DNA of 7,802 bases from contig DPWB01000062.1 of the NCBI GenBank assembly GCA_003527885.1, positions 1 to 7,802 on the forward strand. The letters are read 5' to 3'. A model generated the notes under the pieces. It made no database searches and was not told the origin of the DNA. It saw only the letters and a program-made list of their open reading frames with translations. Numbering within the stretch: the stretch's first letter is position 1; each line of letters begins with the position of its first letter. The position numbers were made by a program, and so were the translations under genes. The DNA comes from Candidatus Competibacteraceae bacterium (lineage in GTDB: Bacteria > Pseudomonadota > Gammaproteobacteria > Competibacterales > Competibacteraceae). This document shows positions 1 to 7,802 of the stretch, in pieces.

Positions 1-1263
1 GCGGTCATCCGCGCTTTCGGTCTGGTCAAGAAAGCGGCGGCGCTGACCAACCGCGAGCTTGGTGAACTCGACGAGCGGAAAGCCGCGCTCATCGTCCGAG
101 CGGCCGACGAGGTGATCGCGGGCCAATTCGACGACCAGTTTCCGCTGGTGGTCTGGCAGACCGGCAGCGGCACCCAATCGAACATGAACGCCAACGAGGT
201 GATCGCCAACCGCGCCAACGAGCTGGCCGGTCAGCCGCTCGGCTCGAAGCAGCCGATCCACCCCAACGACGACGTGAACCATTCCCAATCATCGAACGAC
301 GTGTTTCCCACCGTGATGCATGTCGCCGCAGCCGGAGAAATCCAGCGGCGGCTGTTGCCGGCGGTGGCCCAACTTCGCGCGGCATTGGAACGAAAGAGCG
401 AAGATTTCAAAGAGATCGTCAAAATCGGCCGCACCCACTTGATGGACGCCACCCCGCTCACCCTCGGCCAGGAATTCGGCGGTTACGCCGCGCAAATCGG
501 CTTCGCGGAACGGCAGATTCAAGCGGCGCTGACGGGACTTTACGAACTGGCGCTCGGCGGCAGCGCCGTCGGCACCGGCCTCAACACCCATCCCGACTAC
601 GCCCGCCAAGCCGCCGCGCACATCGCCGCGCTGACCGGCCAGCCCTTTGTCAGCGCGCCCAACAAATTCGCCGCCCTGGCGGCCCACGACGCCATCGTTG
701 CAGCCAGCGGGGCTACGCGGGTGTTGGCGGTGGCGTGCCTGAAGATCGCCAACGACATCCGTCTGCTGGGCAGCGGGCCGCGCTGCGGGATCGGGGAAAT
801 CACCCTGCCGGCCAACGAACCGGGCAGCTCGATCATGCCGGGCAAGGTCAACCCCACCCAGGCGGAGGCGCTGACGATGGTCGCGGCGCAGGTGATGGGC
901 AACGATGTCACCGTCGGCATCGCCGGGGCCAGCGGCCACCTAGAACTTAACACGTTCAAGCCGGTCTTGATTTATAACCTGCTGGAATCGGTCGGTTTGC
1001 TGGCCGACGCCTGCGACAGCTTCACCCGCCACTGTGTGGCCGGCATCGCGCCGAACCGCGAAACCATCGCCCGCCATCTGGCGGATTCGCTGATGCTGGT
1101 CACCGCGCTCAATCCGGTCATCGGCTACGACCGCGCCGCCCAAGTCGCCAAGCTGGCTTACGAGCAGAATCTATCGCTGAAAGAGGCAGCCGTGCAGCTT
1201 GGCTTTATGAGCGCTGAGGATTTCGACCGCTACGTCCGCCCCGAACGGATGGTGTCGCCTTAA
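1..1263 (+). CDS. fumC: Fumarate hydratase class II, 5'-truncated by window edge
   Basis: Class II fumarase, the iron-independent enzyme that interconverts fumarate and L-malate in the TCA cycle; it is a cytoplasmic homotetramer. The frame is open from base 1 to the TAA at 1261-1263 (420 codons). Compared with my recollection of E. coli FumC (about 467 residues), codon 1 matches residue 43, so about 42 N-terminal residues lie outside the window. The GTG at 112 is internal and not the start, because family-like sequence ([10 protein letters not shown]) precedes it. Visible motifs are [10 protein letters not shown], the SSNDVFPT block, [16 protein letters not shown] with the catalytic-base histidine at 436-438 (E. 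coli H188), NTHPDY, and the superfamily signature [11 protein letters not shown] at 823-855 with the catalytic-loop serine at 826-828 (E. coli S318). The C-terminal FumC-specific domain ends in RPERMV, as is usual. No frameshift is seen. acnA follows on the same strand after 72 bases without a clear terminator, so co-transcription is possible. Argininosuccinate lyase or aspartase is unlikely given the match along the whole length. Confidence 0.97.
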   Translation, partial: AVIRAFGLVKKAAALTNRELGELDERKAALIVRAADEVIAGQFDDQFPLVVWQTGSGTQSNMNANEVIANRANELAGQPLGSKQPIHPNDDVNHSQSSNDVFPTVMHVAAAGEIQRRLLPAVAQLRAALERKSEDFKEIVKIGRTHLMDATPLTLGQEFGGYAAQIGFAERQIQAALTGLYELALGGSAVGTGLNTHPDYARQAAAHIAALTGQPFVSAPNKFAALAAHDAIVAASGATRVLAVACLKIANDIRLLGSGPRCGIGEITLPANEPGSSIMPGKVNPTQAEALTMVAAQVMGNDVTVGIAGASGHLELNTFKPVLIYNLLESVGLLADACDSFTRHCVAGIAPNRETIARHLADSLMLVTALNPVIGYDRAAQVAKLAYEQNLSLKEAAVQLGFMSAEDFDRYVRPERMVSP

Positions 1264-1323
1264 ATCGCTTGCCACGCATCCGACGGCGTTAAACCCAGAT
1301 CGGCGGCTTCCCACACTCACCGC

Positions 1324-1328
1324 GAGGA
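1324..1328 (+). promoter_or_regulatory. Ribosome binding site of acnA
   Basis: GAGGA lies 7 bases before the ATG at 1336, an ideal Shine-Dalgarno spacing, and it fixes the aconitase start. The rest of the 72-base fumC-acnA gap shows no convincing promoter or hairpin. Confidence 0.8.
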
Positions 1329-1335
1329 TTTTGTC

Positions 1336-4101
<2,766 letters not shown>

Positions 4102-4108
4102 ATTTTGT

Positions 4109-4137
4109 GGGAACCCCGGCCGTCGGCCGGGGCTCCC
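4109..4137. terminator. GC-rich hairpin between convergent acnA and yegP
   Basis: A perfect 8-bp stem, CCCCGGCC (4114-4121) and GGCCGGGG (4125-4132), encloses the loop GTC. Past one A/C mismatch, 4 more pairs form (4109-4112 with 4134-4137). It starts 7 bases after the acnA stop and lies 22 bases beyond the yegP stop, so it could end transcripts from both sides. No T-tract follows on either strand, so it may rely on Rho or act as a 3'-end stabiliser. The structure is seen directly; its function is inferred. Confidence 0.6.
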
Positions 4138-4159
4138 GCCACTTCGCTCGATTGAAATA

Positions 4160-4495
4160 TCAGGCGGTTAAATCTTTGATTTCAGTGCTTGAACCGTTTT
4201 GCTTGACCGAAGCGATCCCCCCGTCCCGCGAGCGTTCTTCGGCATACATCTGGCTGGTGCCGACGACCTGGTGATTGGCGGCGTTGAGCACGAAATAAAA
4301 TTTGCCGTTGCTGGCCTCTTTCTTGGCGTAACGCTCGTCCGAGGCCGAATTCTTCTGGACCGACTCTATCCCGTTTTGCGCCGAGCTTTTGGCCTTGTAA
4401 AGCTCGCTAGAGAGAATGGTTTCACCGTTACCCGCTTTTAAAACAAAGCGAAATTGCCCGTCTTTACTTTTACTCAACTCAAACCATCCAGCCAT
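4160..4495 (-). CDS. yegP: YegP-family protein (DUF1508, UPF0339), two tandem repeats
   Basis: A small 111-residue protein of the YegP/UPF0339 family with two DUF1508 modules; its biochemical role is not established. It opens with MAGWFELSKS and closely resembles E. coli YegP from memory along its whole length. Repeat 1 spans about residues 3-50 (GQFRFVLKAGNGETIL, then SSAQNGIESV) and repeat 2 about 52-101 (GKFYFVLNAANHQVVG, then SRDGGIASVK); each has the family pattern G-x-F-x-F-x-L-x-A-x-N and an (N/G)GI-x-SV helix. There is no signal peptide or membrane segment, so it is probably cytoplasmic. The ATG has a well-placed AGGAG 7 bases upstream. The gene is convergent with acnA and lies 201 bases downstream of the histidine kinase on the same strand, far enough for its own promoter. 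A hand count over 4201-4495 gives about 53% G+C, lower than the 63-72% of sampled lines in the neighbouring genes. Confidence 0.95.
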   Translation of the reverse strand: MAGWFELSKSKDGQFRFVLKAGNGETILSSELYKAKSSAQNGIESVQKNSASDERYAKKEASNGKFYFVLNAANHQVVGTSQMYAEERSRDGGIASVKQNGSSTEIKDLTA

Positions 4496-4502
4496 TTCAG
4501 TG

Positions 4503-4507
4503 CTCCT
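4503..4507 (-). promoter_or_regulatory. Ribosome binding site of yegP
   Basis: On the minus strand AGGAG lies 7 bases before the ATG at 4495. It is a strong match that supports the annotated start. Confidence 0.8.
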
Positions 4508-4559
4508 GTTTTGCTTTTAAAAAACCCGGCCCGCTCCAATAAACCTTCTATGCCGTAAC

Positions 4560-4587
4560 CGCTGGACGGTGCGACCACCGGCCAGCG
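4560..4587 (-). other. Imperfect hairpin between the kinase gene and yegP
   Basis: Read on the plus strand, GCTGG-a-CGGTG (4561-4571), loop CGAC, then CACCG-g-CCAGC (4576-4586), with one further C-G pair outside. That makes 11 base pairs with one internal mismatch. On the minus strand it lies about 110 bases after the kinase stop and 65 bases before the yegP start. No T-run follows directly, so it is a poor intrinsic terminator. It may be a 3'-end structure of the kinase transcript or a yegP leader structure. The rest of 4496-4696 holds no gene that I can support. Confidence 0.4.
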
Positions 4588-4610
4588 CGCTCGCGCCCAT
4601 CGAAAGCTCG

Positions 4611-4639
4611 ATTCTCGGTTGGCCTGTGCCGTTTTTCAA
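4611..4639 (-). promoter_or_regulatory. Candidate sigma-70-like promoter for yegP
   Basis: On the minus strand TTGAAA (4639-4634, 5 of 6 to the -35 consensus) is followed after 17 bases by GAGAAT (4616-4611, 4 of 6 to the -10 consensus). It would give a leader of roughly 110 bases that includes the hairpin at 4560-4587. A match of this quality can occur by chance, so this is only a candidate. Confidence 0.25.
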
Positions 4640-4696
4640 GCGCTCCTCGCTTTCACCCCCGCGTGGCGCGGCCCGCCCCCTACGGCGCTCCGTCCG

Positions 4697-6484
4697 TCAC
4701 GCCCGGCCGTCTTGAGACACCGCCGGCTCTTCCCGCGGTATTTGAGTGCCCAACGCGCCGCGCAGGCATTGGGTGAGCGCGTTCAGGGTATAAGGCTTTT
4801 GCAGGAAGCCAGACAGCCGCTTGCCCGCGAAACGCGGCGCGATTTCACTTTCGGTATAGCCGCTCGACATCACCACGCAGACGTTCGGGTCCATCCGGCG
4901 CAGCTCGCGGAAGGTCTCCTCGCCGTCCAGGTCGGGCATGGTCAAATCCAGCAACACCAGCGCGATATCGTCCGGCCGTTCCTGGTAGATTTCCAACGCT
5001 TCACGGCCATCCGAGGCGGCCAGCACCTCAAACCCGACACGCTCCAGCATCCGGGTTCCCATGATCCGCACCGACTCCTCATCATCCACCAGCAGAATGG
5101 TGCCCGCGCCTTTCCAAGCGCCCGCTTTTACGCCCAAGGTGCGGTTCACCAGCGCTTTTTCCTCCAGCACGGCGGGGAACAAGACCTTGAAGGCTGTGCC
5201 CCGGCCCGGTTCGCTGTAAACCTTGAGCGCGCCTTTGTGGCCGCGCACGATGCCCAGCACCGCCGACAAGCCCAAGCCGCGCCCGGTAAATTTGGTGGTG
5301 AAAAACGGCTCGAAGATGCGCCGCTGGATTTCCTGATCCATGCCGCAGCCGGTATCGGACACCTCCAGCCACACATACGAGCCCTCGGCCAGGCTCTCGT
5401 CCAGAAACGCTTCGGTCAGATAGTCGCGCGAGCACTCCATGACGCCGGTCGAAATCGTGATCGCGCCGCTGTGTTCGCCGAGCGCTTCCGAGGCGTTGAT
5501 CACCAGGTTCATGATGACCTGGCGGATTTGGCTGGGGTCGCCGCGCAGCGGGGGCAAGCCGTCTTTCAGGTTCAGGTTGAAGATCGCTTTCTTGCTGATC
5601 GAGGCCTTGAGCAGGGAAACCATTTCGCCGATCAGCTCGCGCACCCGGATGTTTTCGATGACGCACTGGCCCTTGCCCGAATAGGCCAGCATCTGCCGGC
5701 ACAGCTCGGCGGCGCGCAGGGAGGTTTCCTCGATCGCCAGCAGGCTGTCGCGGGCGGCGGTGATCGGCGGCAGCTCGTCCAGGGCCATGCTGGCGTTGCC
5801 CAGGATGACCGTCAGCAAGTTGTTGAAATCGTGCGCGATGCCCCCGGCCAGCACCCCCAGGCTTTCCAGCTTCTGGGTCTGCTGCATCTGGCGCTCCAAC
5901 TGCAGGCGTTTTTCCTCCGCCCATTTGCGGGCGGTAATGTCGGTGACCGCCAAAAACAGCAGGGGAACGCTGTTCGGCTGCTGGCGCCCCAAGGCGGTAG
6001 TGATGATGGTGCCTTCCATGTGCGCGTAAAACGCCGGACCCTGCGCCCGCAAGATCAGCGCTTCCAGGCTTTTTCCCGCCGGGTTGCTGAAAAACGCCCG
6101 ATAGCGCGCCAGAAACACCCCCCGGTCGTCACCCTCCATGCATTCCGAGAACGGGGTTCCGATCAAGCGCTCGCGCGTGGCGTTCACCATCCGGCTGAAG
6201 GTTTCGTTGACCTCGTGAATCAGGCCGACATCGTTCAATACCAGATAGCCGATCGGGGCTTGATGAAACAGCAGGGAAAACTGATTGCGGGATTGTTCCA
6301 GCTCGCCCAGGACGCGGCGCAATTCTTCGTTTTGGATCTCCAGCTCGATCTGATGGACCTGGAGTTCGTGGATCAGCTTGCCGGGTTCAGCGGAAAATTC
6401 CAGCGCGTCCGCGCCGCGCCGCGCCGCGCTGGCTTCGGCTTTCTCCCGGAGGCTTCTTGCTTGATCTTGCTCGTTTTGCATCAT
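4697..6484 (-). CDS. Cytoplasmic PAS hybrid histidine kinase (PAS-HisKA-HATPase-REC)
   Basis: A 595-residue hybrid sensor kinase, numbered here from the ATG at 6484. A coiled-coil-like N-terminus contains LIHELQVHQIELEIQNEELRR (split around residues 37-57), common at the start of PAS kinases. One PAS domain (about 66-185) follows and ends in FLAVTDITARK. The HisKA dimerisation domain (about 205-270) has the phospho-acceptor His218 in GGIAHDFNNLL (codon 5831-5833), the HDFNN subclass. The ATPase domain (about 310-437) has N326/N330 in MNLVINASEA, the G1 box DTGCGM (Asp377), the F box FEPFFTTK and the G2 box GRGLGLS. A C-terminal receiver (about 462-580) has the acidic pair Asp467/Asp468, phospho-acceptor Asp513 in LVLLDLTMPD, Ser541 and Lys563. 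All catalytic residues are present, so it should be active. There is no transmembrane segment, so the PAS domain likely senses a cytoplasmic cue. No DNA-binding output is fused, so phosphate must pass to an unseen partner or the receiver self-regulates. A GTG start at 6502 is possible but has a weaker ribosome site. Confidence 0.93.
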   Translation of the reverse strand: MMQNEQDQARSLREKAEASAARRGADALEFSAEPGKLIHELQVHQIELEIQNEELRRVLGELEQSRNQFSLLFHQAPIGYLVLNDVGLIHEVNETFSRMVNATRERLIGTPFSECMEGDDRGVFLARYRAFFSNPAGKSLEALILRAQGPAFYAHMEGTIITTALGRQQPNSVPLLFLAVTDITARKWAEEKRLQLERQMQQTQKLESLGVLAGGIAHDFNNLLTVILGNASMALDELPPITAARDSLLAIEETSLRAAELCRQMLAYSGKGQCVIENIRVRELIGEMVSLLKASISKKAIFNLNLKDGLPPLRGDPSQIRQVIMNLVINASEALGEHSGAITISTGVMECSRDYLTEAFLDESLAEGSYVWLEVSDTGCGMDQEIQRRIFEPFFTTKFTGRGLGLSAVLGIVRGHKGALKVYSEPGRGTAFKVLFPAVLEEKALVNRTLGVKAGAWKGAGTILLVDDEESVRIMGTRMLERVGFEVLAASDGREALEIYQERPDDIALVLLDLTMPDLDGEETFRELRRMDPNVCVVMSSGYTESEIAPRFAGKRLSGFLQKPYTLNALTQCLRGALGTQIPREEPAVSQDGRA

Positions 6485-6490
6485 ATAGCA

Positions 6491-6495
6491 CCCTG
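6491..6495 (-). promoter_or_regulatory. Ribosome binding site deciding the kinase start
   Basis: CAGGG on the minus strand lies 6 bases before the ATG at 6484 (9 before a second in-frame ATG at 6481). The in-frame GTG at 6502 has only GGGG 11 bases upstream. The ATG at 6484 is therefore preferred, but not proven. Confidence 0.45.
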
Positions 6496-6525
6496 ATTCC
6501 ACTCAAGACATGGCCCCGCTCGACC

Positions 6526-7708
6526 TTAGGGGAGGCCACCGTTCTCCGCTGGACCGGCCCTGCTAAGCTCGTGGGCCACCACGACGCGGGTCGGTCCTTC
6601 GCCGGGCAGGCGGATCGCCCGCCCCACGAAGCAACGTTGCTCCGACGCCGAATGGCAAGGATAGCCGTACACGAACCGCTGGCAATCTCCGCGCAGCACG
6701 GCGCGGATGCCCGCGGCAAAGGCGGCGGCGTCACCGGCCTCGTCGCCCTGGGCCCGGTCGCACACCTCCAAATAGTTGACGCCCTCGGCCACCTGATCCA
6801 ACGCACCACCATTTTTCAGGGCAAATTTTCGCCACGCCCGATTGACCGTGAGAATCGTACCCGTTTCGTCGAGGATGGCGATGTGCGCGGTCAGCGCATC
6901 GAGCGCGGCGTGGGCCACGCGCTCCGACTCGCGCAGCTTGGCGAGCGCGCTCTCGCGATCCGACAGATCCAGCACGGCAAAGGTCACCCCGTCGTCGGGA
7001 TTTTCGGGATCGAGCACCGAACCGCTGATCAGTACCGGCACAACCATCCCATCCCGGCGCCGCCAGCGCGTCTCCACCGTCCCCGCGCCTTGCTCCTGGA
7101 TGCGCCCGTAAAAATCTTTGCCGGCGGATTCGAACGCGTCGTCCGATAGGTATAGCACGCGCGTGCTCCGGCCGATCAGTTCCTCGCTGTCATACCCCAA
7201 CATTTGACACAGCTGCCGGTTGGCTTCCAGAAACACGCGCTTGGCGATCCGCCCGACCCCGACCGGCACGGCGCGATACAAGCTGGTCAGCCGCGTCTCC
7301 CGCTCCGACAATGCTTCCCGCGCCATCTTGAGCAAGCTGATGTCGGTAAAGGTCAGCACCACGCCGGAGACCGTTTCCGCGCTGACATGATAAGGCAAGA
7401 CCCGCATTAAAAACCAAGCGCCGTCCTCGGTGTGGACTTCGCGTTCCTGCTCACCGTCGCCGCGCATCACTGCCCGAGCGAGCTGGTAAGGCTCCACGTC
7501 CGCCAGGGTATGGAGCAGGTGGCTCACCGGACGCCCCACGTCGCCGTCCAGCATCTTGAATATCCGTTTGATGCCCGGTGTGAACCGGCGGATGATCATG
7601 TTTTCGTCAAGGAACAGCGTCGCGATCCGGGTGCTGGTGATCAGATTGTCCAGATCATTATTCAATTCAACCAATTCGACGATTTTACTCTGGTGCTCGG
7701 CGTTGACG
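6526..7708 (-). CDS. Multi-PAS sensory protein, C-terminal part (probably CheB/CheR-PAS type)
   Basis: The 3' part of a sensory gene: 393 genuine codons ending at TAA (6528-6526). The open frame continues into adapter sequence at 7709-7725, where MCIRDS is an artefact, so the true start is missing. Residues below are numbered from the first genuine codon, Val at 7707-7705. The segment ELVELNNDLDNLITST, then ATLFLDENMIIRRFTPG and GDVGRPVSHLLH, is the hallmark of the coiled coil plus PAS domain (about 10-125) that follows CheR methyltransferase domains in CheB/CheR fusion proteins. That suggests, without showing it, that CheR and perhaps CheB domains lie upstream. A second PAS (about 135-250) has LEANRQLCQMLGYDSEELIG and ends in FAVLDLSDRE. 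A third PAS (about 262-380) has HIAILDETGTILTVNRAWR, then YPCHSASEQRCFVGR and VVVAHE. The protein stops about 13 residues after this last strand without any kinase domain. The separate hybrid kinase begins 41 bases downstream and is probably co-transcribed with it. Confidence 0.85.
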
Positions 7709-7802
7709 CTGTCTCTTATACACATCTGACGCTGCAGACGAGCGCTCTAGCGTAGGTCTCGGTGGACGCCGTATCATTAAAAAAAAAAAAAAAAACAAAT
7801 CC
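7709..7802 (+). other. Illumina/Nextera adapter read-through with poly-A run-off (artefact)
   Basis: This segment is not genomic. Positions 7709-7727 are CTGTCTCTTATACACATCT, the exact 19-base Tn5 mosaic end used in Nextera adapters. Positions 7728-7741 match the rest of the Read-1 transposase adapter complement with one mismatch (A at 7736). Positions 7742-7749 (GCGCTCTA) occupy the 8-base i5 index slot. Positions 7750-7778 match the complement of the P5 flow-cell primer at 26 of 29 bases, ending in GCCGTATCATT. Then come 17 A residues (7779-7795) and CAAATCC, as when a read runs past the end of its template. The order, spacing and lengths of all parts equal those of a sequencing construct. 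The mismatches suggest this end rests on few or low-quality reads. Confidence 0.98.

Noticed and set aside
112..114. GTG at 112 as the start of fumarase
   Set aside because: The frame is open and family-like from base 1 ([10 protein letters not shown] and the following helix), so the true start lies outside the window.
4619..6496. A 625-codon open frame on the plus strand, antisense to the histidine kinase
   Set aside because: Its composition is rich in His, Gln, Arg and Ala with no recognisable domain, as expected from the complement of a high-GC gene. The minus-strand kinase has every catalytic motif, so this is a shadow frame.
6485..6502. GTG at 6502 as the start of the histidine kinase
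   Set aside because: It would add only six residues. Its upstream GGGG is 11 bases away, while the ATG at 6484 has CAGGG at 6 bases. It remains possible but is less favoured.
7709..7727. Tn5/IS50 mosaic end as evidence of a mobile element
   Set aside because: It is followed immediately by the sequencing adapter and the P5 primer complement rather than transposon sequence, so it comes from library preparation.
7432..7755. Plus-strand frame of 107 codons ending in a VSYTHL-containing tail
   Set aside because: VSYTHL is the translation of the same adapter in the other direction, and the rest is antisense to the PAS gene.
7779..7795. Poly-A tract as a biological poly-A tail or terminator
   Set aside because: It follows directly after the P5 primer complement, where a read runs off its template; it is a sequencing artefact.

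Overview
This is a high-GC bacterial window. It carries the end of one TCA-cycle gene, a complete second one, a small conserved protein of the YegP family, and two adjacent sensory-transduction genes. The protein features (a FumC-type fumarase, an AcnA-type aconitase, an enterobacterial-like YegP, PAS/HDFNN-type hybrid kinases) fit a proteobacterium, most likely a gammaproteobacterium. That placement is inferred from protein resemblance only; there is no rRNA or other marker gene here.

Layout. Positions 1-1263 (+) are the 3' nine-tenths of fumC, cut by the left edge. After a 72-base gap, 1336-4101 (+) is acnA, complete, with all three iron-sulfur cluster cysteines. A strong GC hairpin at 4109-4137 separates it from the convergent yegP (4160-4495, minus strand). 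A leader of about 200 bases (4496-4696) holds one imperfect hairpin and a weak candidate promoter. Next, on the minus strand, comes a cytoplasmic hybrid histidine kinase, PAS-HisKA-HATPase-REC (4697-6484). Just upstream of it in the same transcription direction lies the C-terminal part of a multi-PAS protein of the CheB/CheR-PAS type (6526-7708). These two genes are 41 bases apart and are probably co-transcribed.

The right end is not biological. Positions 7709-7802 are Illumina/Nextera adapter read-through: the Tn5 mosaic end, the Read-1 adapter remainder, an 8-base index slot, the P5 primer complement and a poly-A run-off. The apparent protein start MCIRDS in that region is an adapter translation, so the PAS gene is truncated and its true start is missing.

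How the genes relate. FumC and AcnA catalyse two of the hydration/dehydration steps of the TCA cycle and may share a transcript. The PAS protein and the hybrid kinase look like partners in one cytoplasmic signalling pathway. Nothing in the sequence links that pathway to the TCA genes. I found no new biological system. The most important observation is the adapter contamination, and the rest is ordinary chromosomal content.
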